Source: Siphonobacter sp. BAB-5405
GTDB lineage: Bacteria > Bacteroidota > Bacteroidia > Cytophagales > Spirosomataceae
Direction of reading: 5' to 3'
NCBI RefSeq assembly: GCF_002872335.1
Contig: NZ_NJAG01000003.1
Location: forward strand, 14,532-78,531
DNA: 64,000 nt
Shown here: piece after piece, positions 36,299 to 46,253 of the stretch
Layout of the letters: each line of letters begins with the position of its first letter
Position numbering within the stretch: the stretch's first letter is position 1
The notes under the pieces: model-generated
What the model saw: the letters and a program-made list of their open reading frames with translations, nothing else
The model's database searches: none
What the model was told of the DNA's origin: nothing
Made by a program: the position numbers and the translations under genes

Positions 36299-39016
36299 TT
36301 AACGGATTTTGGACGTCAGAATCTGTACTCCTTTTCCGCTGGTAGCATAGATGAACAGCTTCTGATAGGACTCCGCAAACTCGATTGTAACCGGGTAAAG
36401 GCTTGGAATGGGGGCCTGAATCATCGGTTCACCCTGTAAATTGTACAGCATAGTACCCCGCGAATCCGTCACGGATAAAATTTTCGTTTCGGCTCCAAAA
36501 GCAAAGTATCGCAACTGACTTTCCGGCGTAATCGGGAAAATATTAAAAAGCGAATTGGCCTGTTTATCCAAGATCGTTACGTTCTGATTCGTTTGCTGCA
36601 CAATGAGCCAATCCTTCCCAGTTTCTTCTAATAACGTCCGGAAACGCGTTTCGCGGGAGGGCTTAATCAGCTGTCGGTGCTGAATAATCTTGCCTTCCTG
36701 ATTCATTTTTAGAATTTCACCAGAAACGCTGACCAGTTGCAGGGAGAAATCCGCGTCGCGATCGGTCGTTTCGACAAAGGCAGGCCCGTCAAAGTTTTGC
36801 TTGAGTTGAATCGGGAAATGCGGCAGAGCCTTGCCTTTCGCGTTGGTAAGCGTCAAATGGCCATTCGGTTCGAGTAGCACCGCGTACGAATCGCCCTGCG
36901 TAGTTACCTGAGTAATGGGAGTCAAGGCGTGCCGCACATCGGGAATGGTACCGGAAGGAACGAGGTTGAATGCAGCTTTGCTGACTGTGTATAGTCGTCC
37001 TTCGGCGTCGAGGGCCGAAAACTGGGTACGCCGTTCGGGCGTCTGATCGAAAATGGTCAGCCGATAGTCCAGCAAACGGCTGAAGGGTTTGGACGCGTAC
37101 AGTTGATAGCCTTTCGCTGTGGGGTTCAGGATGTACAGGCGATCGGCGGTGAAGAGTACGAGCTGATCGCGTCCTTTCCCAAAGTAGTCCATCAACTGAA
37201 TGGGAGCAACCAGCGGACCCGACAGCCGGAATTTCACCGAAGGAGCCGCCCCAATGGCTATCGGAATCAGATCATGATCCTGCGTCTGAACGATCAGGTC
37301 GGTCGTACCCGTGATGGCATTCCGGTACACGTATGGCTCTCGCTGCAAGGGGCGACCCAGCGGATTCGGGATGAGCTTTTGCAGGAATACTTTTCGCAGC
37401 AGACCCGGTTCCGTCGTAATGCGTCCTTTGGTCCAGATGAGTCGATGATCAACTTTACCCGCCCGAACGCCGGTTTGCCAGGTAAGAAAATTCAGGCGTT
37501 TGAGCGGTTCTTCCAGATTGGTAATCGGACCTTTCCACTCATTTTTGAGGCCTTTCAGAACTGAAAACCAGGATTTTCCGGCATTAAAAACCATTGTGAA
37601 CGGTTGGGGTTTCATAAGCCGCAGCACTTCCTGAGCCTGAGCCGAATTCATCCACACATTCCCCCGTCGGTAATCCATGATGTAGTTTCGGATCACCTGC
37701 ACATTGCTGCCAAAGACGGCGTATCCATCTACGATCGTGTAATAGGTACGGGGAAAGCCCTGAAAAGCACTCCCAAACCACACCGCCGGGACTTCTGTCA
37801 GTAGTAATTGCCGCACAACGTTTCCGGCAACCAGTTCTTCAAAACGGGGAGCTTTTTCGTGTTCCCGTATCGCGGCAGCGTCTTTCTGAATCCAGCGAAT
37901 AAAGGCTTTGGGTTGATTCAGCTTTACCAGGAGCAGGTTGCCACCTTCGTTGAGTTCATCACTTTCCATGCGGCACAGCACCAGCTCCCGATTGACGTGG
38001 TAGTAAATGGAATCAGGGGTAACGGGATAATTGTCCTGCCAGAGTGATTTCTGGTCCGCCAGCTCGGATTCGTGCTTTCGCTGGTAGCGGATAAAACGAT
38101 TGGCCCAGCCAATAGGGTCCGACAGGTTGAGCTTCACCATCGTGGCCGTTCCGTTGGGAATGAAGCGTTGACTGAGCATGCTGCCCGACTGCTGGCCGTC
38201 GAAGGTATGCCAGTAGGGATTGGCTTCCGGAAGGGTGGTGGTGGTCTGAACCGATAGTTCTTTCCGTAGGCCATCGACCTGGCATTGAAACGCCGTATTC
38301 GTGGGCAGTAGCGACAATAAGGCTCCTCCGGGCGATTGCTGATTCATGAGCCGTCCGGCCAGTAACTTCAACGCCGGGCCATTCATCCAGAGTTTGGTTT
38401 TCGCAGTAACATACTCCGCAGGTACGGGTGGCGAAGTGGCCGGAACATCGAGTAGCTTACTGATTTTCATGGCCACGTTTTCCACCAGTAGCGAAGACGG
38501 ACTCAAGATCAAATAGTTATCGTATTGCATGAACGAAAACCGTTTACGGCTGGCCGCAATGGTAACGTCGGTAATGGCCTGTTTGGCCGTTTGATGGGTA
38601 AGACCCCGTACAGCTTTGGAATTGAGGGAATTGAGCTGGCTTAAAAAGATCTGATCCTGAGCCTGGTAGGGAATGTAAAGTACGTAATTAACGGTACTAC
38701 TGGTTTCTACGTGCAGAGCGTATGTGATAGTTTTACCGTGCAGAAAATTCGACAACTGAGCCGTGTCCGTCACCGCCTGCCGCAGCACACTTAGGGCGTC
38801 CTGAGCTTCTTCCAGAATCGGTAAATCGGAAAGCTTCATCTGGTATGAACGCAGAGGCTCGGACGGATTCTGTAGTGCCGTACTTTCGACGGCTAACAGA
38901 TAATCTTCCGGGATGTATGCCCAGGCCGAGCGTTCGTTCGTTGACCAGCGGTAGTACGCCCAGCAACCTAATCCGATAACGATAGCAAGGCCCAGAATCC
39001 AGTAAATACGCTTCAC
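36299..39016 (-). CDS. Large membrane-anchored protein of unknown function
   Basis: 905 residues, not recognised. It has one N-terminal membrane anchor (about residues 5-22, IYWILGLAIVIGLGCWAYY), then a long periplasmic region. The first half (about 35-560) has features of DUF3352-like proteins (AWAYIPEDYLLAVESTAL, repeated fold-like segments). The second half (about 560-900) is rich in short beta strands with repeated Y/L-x-L patterns (LIVQTQDHDLIPIAIG, LVLFTADRLYILNP) like a beta-propeller. It stands between the glycan cluster terminator and the MBOAT gene on the same strand, 78 bases upstream of MBOAT, so a role in export or acetylation of the polysaccharide is possible but not shown. Confidence 0.6.
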   Translation of the reverse strand: MKRIYWILGLAIVIGLGCWAYYRWSTNERSAWAYIPEDYLLAVESTALQNPSEPLRSYQMKLSDLPILEEAQDALSVLRQAVTDTAQLSNFLHGKTITYALHVETSSTVNYVLYIPYQAQDQIFLSQLNSLNSKAVRGLTHQTAKQAITDVTIAASRKRFSFMQYDNYLILSPSSLLVENVAMKISKLLDVPATSPPVPAEYVTAKTKLWMNGPALKLLAGRLMNQQSPGGALLSLLPTNTAFQCQVDGLRKELSVQTTTTLPEANPYWHTFDGQQSGSMLSQRFIPNGTATMVKLNLSDPIGWANRFIRYQRKHESELADQKSLWQDNYPVTPDSIYYHVNRELVLCRMESDELNEGGNLLLVKLNQPKAFIRWIQKDAAAIREHEKAPRFEELVAGNVVRQLLLTEVPAVWFGSAFQGFPRTYYTIVDGYAVFGSNVQVIRNYIMDYRRGNVWMNSAQAQEVLRLMKPQPFTMVFNAGKSWFSVLKGLKNEWKGPITNLEEPLKRLNFLTWQTGVRAGKVDHRLIWTKGRITTEPGLLRKVFLQKLIPNPLGRPLQREPYVYRNAITGTTDLIVQTQDHDLIPIAIGAAPSVKFRLSGPLVAPIQLMDYFGKGRDQLVLFTADRLYILNPTAKGYQLYASKPFSRLLDYRLTIFDQTPERRTQFSALDAEGRLYTVSKAAFNLVPSGTIPDVRHALTPITQVTTQGDSYAVLLEPNGHLTLTNAKGKALPHFPIQLKQNFDGPAFVETTDRDADFSLQLVSVSGEILKMNQEGKIIQHRQLIKPSRETRFRTLLEETGKDWLIVQQTNQNVTILDKQANSLFNIFPITPESQLRYFAFGAETKILSVTDSRGTMLYNLQGEPMIQAPIPSLYPVTIEFAESYQKLFIYATSGKGVQILTSKIR

Positions 39017-39091
39017 TAAGGGTCAATTTTTAGAAAATCGGTGAGCGGGGCATGAGCCACCGTATGTAATACCGAATGTACGGAACAACTT

Positions 39092-39122
39092 AATAAAATT
39101 GCCAGTCGGTTTCCCGACTGGC
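39092..39122 (-). terminator. Terminator of the glycan cluster
   Basis: On the minus strand, a perfect 9-bp stem (39101-39109 with 39114-39122) closed by a GAAA tetraloop is followed by an AT/T tract. It lies 45 bases after the stop of the flavoprotein gene. Confidence 0.8.
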
Positions 39123-39167
39123 AGCGAATAAAAGGTTCCTCGTCGAAACTTCAAATAAAAATTGAGC

Positions 39168-40559
39168 TTACTTACCCCACATGGCGTTAGCGGTGTCGGG
39201 GAAGAAGAGGGAAAGTTCGGGTACGTTCATCGCTACTCGGTTGGCCCATTCCACGCCCTGCATCAGGGAGTGATCCTGGTTGGAAACTTCGTACTTCCAG
39301 GCACCGAAGCGGCCACGGGAGTAGATGTCAAAGGGTTCCAGAGCGGGTAATACGGTTTTCAGAATGCCGTCGCGTTCAACACTTGGCGTGGGATAACCGT
39401 ACTCGAAACGAATATGGAATTTAGAAATGATGTCGTCGGCTGATTCGATGAGTCCATCTTCCAGCAATGCCTGGATGGTTTCAGCCATCAGCGTTTCCTG
39501 GTTCACGGGTTTCTTGGGTGACTCACTCACTTCCACCATTAACGACCACTGTGTGTTAATGTCGGGTACGTTGTTGGGGGAGTAGTTTGAGAATACCGTA
39601 ATCCGGTAGTAGGGACTATTGGATTCGGGGAAGTACATCCAGCATTTCGTCGCCAGTTCTGCTTTGGGCTGTCCTTTCAGACCAATACCAATGACGTTGG
39701 TTGACGAGTGTTTCAAACCCTGAGCTTTCTCCACAACGGCTGGGTCGAGGCCCTGTACCTTTTTCGTGAACAAATCGACGGGCATGGTATTCAGTAACGT
39801 CTGATAGCCTACCGTACGACCGTCAGCCAGCGTAATCTGCTTTTGTTCCGCATCAACGCTGGTTACTTCGGCGTTGAGCAGAATGTTTTCGCGACCCACC
39901 AGATCACCTACGGCTTCCCAAATTCCTCCCGTACCGCCATGTTTGGGGAACTGGAAGGTGGCATTGGGGCCCCAGGAATAATCGTCGTTATTGAATAGGA
40001 TATTTTTGGTAATGCGGTGCAAATCCACAACGGATACGCGTTCGCCTACCCATACAGCGTTCATGTCTTCGGTCGGATAGGCCCAAACCTTGAAGTTATA
40101 CGGGAACATGAAAACCTCGCCCAGACCTCTACCCTGCGTAGCCAAAATCCACTCGCGGAAGTTTTTAGGCTTACCCTGGAAAGGATTCTTGTACAGGTCG
40201 ATCAGGCCATCCAGACACTTCCACATCGTATCCTGCGAGAGGTATTTGATGTTGTTCTGGAAGGGATAGGGTACGAAACGGTTCTCAATCCAGACCCAGC
40301 TTTCGCGTTGGTGCGTCAACCAGCCATCGGCTCCGAGAGCCTTCAGCATCAGGTCGTCAAAGTACTTATAGTGAGAAAACTGGACGTGTCCGCCTACGTC
40401 CCAGGTAAAGCCTTGTTCATCAACGAAACTGGTGGCGAGCCCTCCAATGTGGTCTTCTTTTTCCAGAACCAGAAAATCGGTAATGCCCAGTTCTTTCAAA
40501 CGATACGCCGCCCCCAGGCCCGTTGGGCCTGACCCAATAATTACATACTGATAATTCAT
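39168..40559 (-). CDS. FAD-dependent oxidoreductase, UDP-galactopyranose-mutase/amine-oxidase-like
   Basis: 463 residues. The N-terminal FAD-binding motif is YVIIGSGPTGLGAAYRL, with EKEDHIGGLATS following, the classic start of the UDP-galactopyranose mutase and protoporphyrinogen oxidase fold. A second conserved block is GGHVQFSHYKYFDDLM. It lies in a run of glycosyltransferases, so a sugar-nucleotide mutase or a related oxidoreductase role in glycan building is more likely than heme synthesis. The substrate cannot be read from sequence. It is the last gene before the terminator. Confidence 0.8.
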   Translation of the reverse strand: MNYQYVIIGSGPTGLGAAYRLKELGITDFLVLEKEDHIGGLATSFVDEQGFTWDVGGHVQFSHYKYFDDLMLKALGADGWLTHQRESWVWIENRFVPYPFQNNIKYLSQDTMWKCLDGLIDLYKNPFQGKPKNFREWILATQGRGLGEVFMFPYNFKVWAYPTEDMNAVWVGERVSVVDLHRITKNILFNNDDYSWGPNATFQFPKHGGTGGIWEAVGDLVGRENILLNAEVTSVDAEQKQITLADGRTVGYQTLLNTMPVDLFTKKVQGLDPAVVEKAQGLKHSSTNVIGIGLKGQPKAELATKCWMYFPESNSPYYRITVFSNYSPNNVPDINTQWSLMVEVSESPKKPVNQETLMAETIQALLEDGLIESADDIISKFHIRFEYGYPTPSVERDGILKTVLPALEPFDIYSRGRFGAWKYEVSNQDHSLMQGVEWANRVAMNVPELSLFFPDTANAMWGK

Positions 40560-40613
40560 GCCTGAATAATTTTCTAAATGAGTCAGAATGGTAGAGTTAG
40601 ACAGTTATTAGCA

Positions 40614-41360
40614 CTAGGATTTGATGGCTTTCACTTTCGAGTTAAGCTCCTGGCGGAATTTAAAGAGCTCCTGAAAGCTTTGCCAACACACTTTCAATAA
40701 TTTCATTTTTTGGATGGAGACCTCACCGGTTGCCCGTTCCTTGTGCGTAATGGGGATATCGAAGGTTTTGTTACCCGCCTTACGAGCCATGATGGCCAGG
40801 AAGATATTAGGAGCAAACGGCAGTGGCGTTGGAAGCTGAGCGAGCAGCTTCTTCAGCAAACTTCCTTTAATAAGACGGAAGGGGATGTTACTATCGGAGA
40901 TAAACGTACCGTAAACGGCGTACAGCGAGTACTTCAAAACCCGGGTTACAAAAAGCCGGAATGTCGCATCGTGCCGCACCTGACGGAAGCCCATGATGAA
41001 CTCGGATTCGTTGCGTTTCTCCCAGAGTTTCAGGACATCTTCCGCCACAAACTGATCGTCGGAATCCGTTTGAAACACCCATTCCGAATTAATTTCAACG
41101 GCTTTCCGGTAGGCATGAACGACCGCATTCCCGTGTCCTCCGTTCTTTTGATGGACAACCATCAAAAGGGGATATTTCGGAGCGATTTGATCTAGTTTGG
41201 CTCCAGTTGAATCCTTAGAACCGTCGTTTACAACAATCAGGCGGGTTTCGCCAAGGGGTTGAAAATATTTTTCAAGGAATGCCGACCAATTTTGAACAAC
41301 GGTTTCAATGATTTCCTCCTCGTTGTAGGCAGGCATTACAATGGATAGCAGAACAGACAT
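40614..41360 (-). CDS. Family 2 glycosyltransferase, dolichyl-phosphate-mannose-synthase-like
   Basis: 248 residues of GT-A fold. It begins LSIVMPAYNEEEIIETVV, with IVVNDGSKDSTG, then GGHGNAVVHAY and the metal-binding DSDDQF (DxD). There are no clear membrane segments after the catalytic domain. It likely makes a polyprenyl-phosphate-linked sugar, the usual donor for the GT-C-type membrane enzymes present in this cluster. It lies 54 bases before the flavoprotein gene on the same strand. Confidence 0.9.
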   Translation of the reverse strand: MSVLLSIVMPAYNEEEIIETVVQNWSAFLEKYFQPLGETRLIVVNDGSKDSTGAKLDQIAPKYPLLMVVHQKNGGHGNAVVHAYRKAVEINSEWVFQTDSDDQFVAEDVLKLWEKRNESEFIMGFRQVRHDATFRLFVTRVLKYSLYAVYGTFISDSNIPFRLIKGSLLKKLLAQLPTPLPFAPNIFLAIMARKAGNKTFDIPITHKERATGEVSIQKMKLLKVCWQSFQELFKFRQELNSKVKAIKS

Positions 41361-41411
41361 GAAATAACTATTGGTTGGGGACTAAAGGCAACATGATATA
41401 GGTTGATGCCG

Positions 41412-41419
41412 CAAAGGTA
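41412..41419 (-). promoter_or_regulatory. Candidate -7 box upstream of the GT2 gene
   Basis: TACCTTTG on the minus strand is an exact TAnnTTTG in a 245-base gap between the GT2 gene and the upstream membrane protein gene. It suggests a separate promoter for the distal part of the cluster. No -33 match at the right distance. Confidence 0.4.
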
Positions 41420-41605
41420 GTGCAATATTTCGATGAATCAGGTTTATACTCCTGAGCTTCGTTGGTTTCAGTCGAAATAAGGTCAAACGCTTTCAAGCCA
41501 TGTCCCTGGTTTATAGTATAACTTTAAGATGGAAGCTTTGTTTTCAATGCTATGGATTAAAAGTACCTTCCTCAAGGATCATAACAATTCCTTAATCCAT
41601 CTAAC

Positions 41606-43237
41606 TTACCAGTTCTGGGGTAAGGCTGGCGTTTGAGGTCGTGGCTGAATATGAATGGACCGCCCCGTCTGGTAAAAGCGGGGAGAACCCGTAGCAGTCT
41701 GCCGAATCACGAAAACCAGATATAATCCCGGCTCGTACTCCGCGTGTGAAACGGCAGTCTGTGAAACCGGCTGAATGTATTGCTCATGAGTCGGAGAGGC
41801 AAAGGGCTGAGTTGTCGTCGTAAAACCAAAGGGTACGAGATACGATTTTTTCAGACTACGCAGTAGGTAATACGAATCAAGGAAATCCTTTCCAGTCGGC
41901 ACGCCTTCACTCGTCAGCAGGGTATACGCTGCCGACGGTTGTAGAGAGATCGGGTAGGGTTTCCAGCGGGCAAACTCACCTTTAATCATGTCATCTGCGT
42001 ACGCATCATACCAGGCCGGAGCCGGGTCATTGATCAGGGGCTCTTTTACGGGTACCCGCGGGTACGTCCAGTTGAACTGCATACTCAGCAACTGATTACG
42101 CAGGCGAAGCGTATCATCATAAAAATACGAATAGCAACCGAGCAGAATGGCTACGCCCAGTACACTCGCCGTAATCCCAATTGCTTTTCGTACGGTAGTC
42201 GAGACCTGCATCAGTAGCCAGGTATACACCAGCATCGCCAGCAGAATCGTGTAGATTTTGTATCGGCTGGTCATGAACGTTGCTTCGTCAAAACCCATCC
42301 GTCCAATCGCTACCATTACTGTCGTGCCGCCAACGAAGGCCAGCATACCCAGTAAGAAAGTATCCAGCGAAGTCAGCTTTGAACGCCAGGCCTTCCAGCT
42401 TAGTTGCGTAGTCATACCCAGGGCAGCCAGTACCAGCAGGGCTCCGGTCGCCAGTACCACCAGTGTCGACTTGCGGGGCCATAAGGGTTCGGCAACGGAA
42501 CCGGAAAATAGTAAGACCGACCGAATGAAGGTCAGCACTTTATTAGTAACCGGCTGTGTAGGCTGCTCGGTTTTGTTGTAATACAGGAAATATAAAATCC
42601 AGAAAAGAATGCCCAGACCCGTCCACAGCCAGGCTTTTCTTCGGGAAGAGCGAAGAAATAACAGCACTGCCCCGATGGGCCAGAGTAACAGGCCGTTAGT
42701 ACTGGTAATTCCCGCCAGTATTCCCCAGCCTATGGCCCAGCCCAGCGTACGGTGATAAGACAAAGCGTATAGTCCGCACGCGACCCAGGCAACGACGCTG
42801 AAATTCTGCAAAGCGGCCATGCCCCAGTACATGTTTTCCCACTGCGAAAGATTGAACAGCAGAAAAGGCAGCGGCAACAGATAGGCCAGCGAGCGATACG
42901 GTTGCAGGGCTTTCCCCCAAACCACCAGCAAAAGCAGCAGCGAGGCATTGCCCACCCACATCAGGTGCACGAAGTTGAGCTTGCCCGTGAGCGTGTAATT
43001 CAGAAAGGAAATGATTCGATCATACACGATCCGGTGCTCATTGTGCTGTCGCCAGAACGCCTGAAATACCTGCCCCAGGGTTTCCGCCGACTCCACCCGT
43101 TCGATGAACGCCCGTAAGCCGTGATCATCCCATTTGGGAATATTAAGTGCGTAGGTATGAAGCAGGCTGAAGTACCAGAAAATGGGTACCAGACCGACCA
43201 GCAGAGCCACAAAAGCGATACTTTTTTTAAGGGACAT
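41606..43237 (-). CDS. Polytopic membrane protein, GT-C-like
   Basis: 543 residues from ATG 43237. About 11-12 hydrophobic segments fill residues 5-375, followed by a soluble C-terminal part of about 150 residues. The first periplasmic loop has IPKWDDHGLRAFIE with an acidic pair, a place where GT-C enzymes carry their catalytic Asp or Glu. I cannot name a family, but the shape and cluster fit a polyprenyl-phosphate-sugar-dependent glycosyltransferase. It is 34 bases after the transketolase C gene on the same strand. Confidence 0.7.
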   Translation of the reverse strand: MSLKKSIAFVALLVGLVPIFWYFSLLHTYALNIPKWDDHGLRAFIERVESAETLGQVFQAFWRQHNEHRIVYDRIISFLNYTLTGKLNFVHLMWVGNASLLLLLVVWGKALQPYRSLAYLLPLPFLLFNLSQWENMYWGMAALQNFSVVAWVACGLYALSYHRTLGWAIGWGILAGITSTNGLLLWPIGAVLLFLRSSRRKAWLWTGLGILFWILYFLYYNKTEQPTQPVTNKVLTFIRSVLLFSGSVAEPLWPRKSTLVVLATGALLVLAALGMTTQLSWKAWRSKLTSLDTFLLGMLAFVGGTTVMVAIGRMGFDEATFMTSRYKIYTILLAMLVYTWLLMQVSTTVRKAIGITASVLGVAILLGCYSYFYDDTLRLRNQLLSMQFNWTYPRVPVKEPLINDPAPAWYDAYADDMIKGEFARWKPYPISLQPSAAYTLLTSEGVPTGKDFLDSYYLLRSLKKSYLVPFGFTTTTQPFASPTHEQYIQPVSQTAVSHAEYEPGLYLVFVIRQTATGSPRFYQTGRSIHIQPRPQTPALPQNW

Positions 43238-43271
43238 TCCGAAAATCAAAGCCCGTGAGGGGCCGCTTCAA

Positions 43272-44168
43272 TTACAGGGTTAAGGCTTGAAGAATAGAGT
43301 CGGGGTCGAGGTGAGAACGTTGCTGATGATACGCCTGATCGCCGTACAACCCACCCGGATAGCCCTCGGCCCGCAGACTTTTGAAGGATTTCAGCGAAAG
43401 TCCGCGTTCGAGTACCTGTACTGATAATTGCTGAGCCAGTCCACCAATGCTGACGTGTTCTTCAGCCACCAGCACGTGACCCGCAGATTCGAGTAAGGTG
43501 GCTACTTCATCCGTGAGCTGTAAGGGCAGGGTGAGAGCCGTAAGCAGGTTCCAGGGCTGACCCGATTGTTCCAGAGCCGTCAGTACATTCTGAGCCACCG
43601 GTCCCAGGGCCACCACCGTACCCTGAGCATCGGGGTAGGTACGCAAAATGCGGAAGGAACCCGATTCACGTTCGAATGAAGGCGTGTTTTTTCCGTAGCC
43701 CAGTCGCAGATAAGCCGGACGGGCTTCCCGTACCATGCTTTCGATGCTGAGTTCCACTTCGTCGGCAAAGGCGGGTACCCAGCACTTGACATTTTGCAGC
43801 GGACTCAGAGCCGCCATATCTTCAATGGCGTGATGGGAGCTACCCATGATTCCGTAGCCGTATCCACCCCCATTACCTACCAGAAAAACGGGCAGGTTAT
43901 GCAGACAAACATCGTTACGGAACTGTTCCAGGCAGCGATACACGATGAACGGAGCAATGGAATAACAAAAAACTTTGTAACCCCGGTAGGCCAATCCGGC
44001 GGCCATACCGACCATATTCTGCTCGGCGACACCGGCATTGATGAAGCGGGGCCCCAGGGTTTTCTGTACATTTTCGAGAGCGTTGTAACCTAAATCACCC
44101 GTAATGAATACGAGTTTCTCATCCGCCGCTCCCAGTTTTTCAATGGCTTCACTAAATTCTTTTCTCAT
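43272..44168 (-). CDS. Transketolase C-terminal half (pyrimidine-binding and C domain)
   Basis: 298 residues. It starts with the PYR domain (FITGDLGYNALENVQ..., then INAGVAEQNMVGMAAGLAYRG, holding the conserved Glu for thiamine activation) and ends in the transketolase C domain. It should pair with the N-terminal half encoded at 46323-47141, forming a heteromeric transketolase as in split archaeal and cluster-borne enzymes. It transfers two-carbon units between sugars. Its place among glycosyltransferases suggests a special sugar, not central metabolism. The gene is separated from its partner by a fusion gene, and the gap before it holds a heptad-repeat hairpin. Confidence 0.88.
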   Translation of the reverse strand: MRKEFSEAIEKLGAADEKLVFITGDLGYNALENVQKTLGPRFINAGVAEQNMVGMAAGLAYRGYKVFCYSIAPFIVYRCLEQFRNDVCLHNLPVFLVGNGGGYGYGIMGSSHHAIEDMAALSPLQNVKCWVPAFADEVELSIESMVREARPAYLRLGYGKNTPSFERESGSFRILRTYPDAQGTVVALGPVAQNVLTALEQSGQPWNLLTALTLPLQLTDEVATLLESAGHVLVAEEHVSIGGLAQQLSVQVLERGLSLKSFKSLRAEGYPGGLYGDQAYHQQRSHLDPDSILQALTL

Positions 44169-44184
44169 GAGGAATTAGTTGTCA

Positions 44185-44252
44185 GTTTTCGGTTTACCGT
44201 TTTCAGTTGAAAGCACTGTTCAATTGAAAACGGTAAATCGAAAACAGTAAAC
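44185..44252. repeat. Inverted heptad repeats (GTTTTCR type) upstream of transketolase C
   Basis: The left arm (44185-44205) is three tandem 7-base units, GTTTTCG, GTTTACC, GTTTTCA. The right arm (44225-44252) is four units, TGAAAAC, GGTAAAT, CGAAAAC, AGTAAAC, complementary to the left. Together they can form a long stem. A related array is at 46254-46325. Confidence 0.75.
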
Positions 44253-44256
44253 TACA

Positions 44257-46242
44257 TTACTTTTTCTGCTGCGTGACCAGCGTTTTGATTTCTTCGGACG
44301 TCTGGTATTTCTTTCCGCCTTTACGGACGATCGTTCGGATGAACTTGGGCCGTTTTTTCGTTTCTTCAAAAATCTTACTGATGTACTCGCCCAGGAACGA
44401 CAGACCCATCAGGGTTAAACCGCCGAATAGCGTAATCAGGATAATCACCGTCGTAAAGCCCTGCGGGGTATCCGGTGCAAAAAAGTACTTGGCTAGAATC
44501 TGATAGAAAATGCCCAGTACGGAAAGTCCCGTGAGCGTAAAACCCGCGTAGCTCATCAGTTCCAGCGGTACGAAACTGAAGGAGAAAATGGCCTTTTTCG
44601 CCCAGCCAATGTTTTTCCGCCAGTTATTGGTCGATACGCCAAACATCCGCTCGGGCCGCACGTAGGGAACGCCCGTTTGCTTGAAGCCCACCCAGGCCCG
44701 TAATCCCCGCAGGAATTGCTCGGTTTCGGGGAGAGCGACCAGTTCTTTGACTACTTTCCGGTCAATCATGGAGAAATCACCGGCATCGCGGGGGATGGGG
44801 ATGTAACTCAGACTTTGGAAAATCCGGTAAAAGAGTTTGTAAAACACGTGCATGTGCGGTTTCATTTCCCGCTGTACCCGCGTTCCGTAGACGACCTCGT
44901 AGCCTTCCTGCCACTTTTCGTAGAAGTCGGGAATAATCTCCGGTGGATCCTGTAAGTCACCATCCATCAGGACAACGGCATCGCCCGTTGAGATTTCCAT
45001 CCCACTCAGGAACGCCGACTGACTGCCAAAATTCCGCGAGTGCGTAATGCCAATTACGTTAGGATCTTTGGCACACAACTCTTCCAGCACCTGTTCGGTA
45101 TTATCGGGCGAGCGGTCGTTGACGAAAATGATTTCGTACCGCACCTTCATGGCATTGAACGTCTTCACGAGACGTTCGTACATGTAAGGCATGGCCTGGG
45201 CATCCTTGTAACAGGCAATAATGGCCGAAATCACCGGATTCAGGTACGGATTCTGGAAGGCCGGAATGATGCGTTCTTCGTACTGATGTCGCTCCTGCCA
45301 ATCGTAGGTGCGTCGCAGACCCTGAGCCAGCGTATACTGGGCTTCCCAGTTCAGATCCCGGCGGGCGGCTGAAGGATCGCCGTACCACTCGGCTAGGTCC
45401 CATTTGCGGTTTTGCATGGTGCCGTAGACCGCTTCCTGGTTGATCCCGAAATGTTCCTGTACGGTTTTGACGAGATCGGCGATGGTGGTTTTCACCCCGG
45501 ATGCAATATTATAGGAATTACCGCCAATGACGTTGAAGTCGGCCAGAGCCGCTTTCACAAAGGCGGCAATACAGTCATCCACGTACACAAAATCGCGGGA
45601 AATTTCGGGGGATACCAGCGGAGGAAGTTGTCCTTTTCGAACGTTCTCCACCAGACGTGGAATCAGCCGGTCGGGTTCTTCCCAATCGCCGTAAATGGAA
45701 TACAGCCGTAAGTTGACCGCTTTTTTGCGTTGTACCTGGTGGTAAAACTGAATCAGATACGCCGAAGAAACCTTCGAGACCGCATAGTGACTGTTCGGTT
45801 CAACCGGATCCGTTTCGGCGGGAGCTGTACAGTTAAAACCGTATTCAGAACTGCTGCCTGCGTGAATATACACGGTCTCCGGCGTACAGTTTTCCAGAAT
45901 GTTTACCGTACCGATGACGTTGGTTTCGTAGGTAAGAATGATATTCTGCTGTTTGGAGTACGCCCCGTACGCCGCCAGATTGAAGACGGTTTTGGGTTGC
46001 AGTTCATCGAAAACCCCCTTTACGGACGTAGGAGAAACAATGTCACAGTGAATGACATTCTCCGCCGGTACGTCGAGTAATTTCAGTCGCCAGGCTTTGC
46101 GGGCGTCGTGGGTAAGGGTATACACGTCCTTGCGAACGGCGAAAATCTTTTCAAACAGGGCAGCTCCGATAAACCCACTGGCTCCATACACGAAGATGGG
46201 CCCTCGCAACTGCAAAATATCGTCACGTAATAATTCGGTCAT
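44257..46242 (-). CDS. Fusion of an NAD-dependent epimerase/dehydratase and a family 2 glycosyltransferase
   Basis: 661 residues. The N-terminal part (about 1-325) is an extended SDR: FVYGASGFIGAALFE nucleotide motif, GSSSEYG with the active-site Ser region, and YAVSKVSSAYL with the YxxxK pair. The C-terminal part (about 335-600) is a GT-A domain, with AIIACYKDAQAM, IIFVNDRSPDNT, NFGSQSAFLSGM and DGDLQDPPE (metal-binding). Two C-terminal membrane segments follow (about 560-640), as in ArnC/GtrB-type polyprenyl-phosphate glycosyltransferases. The fusion would let one protein make a nucleotide sugar and transfer it to the lipid. It lies between the two transketolase halves, 80-88 bases from each, and each gap carries related heptad repeats. 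It could also be two separate activities linked for stoichiometry. Confidence 0.88.
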   Translation of the reverse strand: MTELLRDDILQLRGPIFVYGASGFIGAALFEKIFAVRKDVYTLTHDARKAWRLKLLDVPAENVIHCDIVSPTSVKGVFDELQPKTVFNLAAYGAYSKQQNIILTYETNVIGTVNILENCTPETVYIHAGSSSEYGFNCTAPAETDPVEPNSHYAVSKVSSAYLIQFYHQVQRKKAVNLRLYSIYGDWEEPDRLIPRLVENVRKGQLPPLVSPEISRDFVYVDDCIAAFVKAALADFNVIGGNSYNIASGVKTTIADLVKTVQEHFGINQEAVYGTMQNRKWDLAEWYGDPSAARRDLNWEAQYTLAQGLRRTYDWQERHQYEERIIPAFQNPYLNPVISAIIACYKDAQAMPYMYERLVKTFNAMKVRYEIIFVNDRSPDNTEQVLEELCAKDPNVIGITHSRNFGSQSAFLSGMEISTGDAVVLMDGDLQDPPEIIPDFYEKWQEGYEVVYGTRVQREMKPHMHVFYKLFYRIFQSLSYIPIPRDAGDFSMIDRKVVKELVALPETEQFLRGLRAWVGFKQTGVPYVRPERMFGVSTNNWRKNIGWAKKAIFSFSFVPLELMSYAGFTLTGLSVLGIFYQILAKYFFAPDTPQGFTTVIILITLFGGLTLMGLSFLGEYISKIFEETKKRPKFIRTIVRKGGKKYQTSEEIKTLVTQQKK

Positions 46243-46253
46243 TAGATAGGGTA

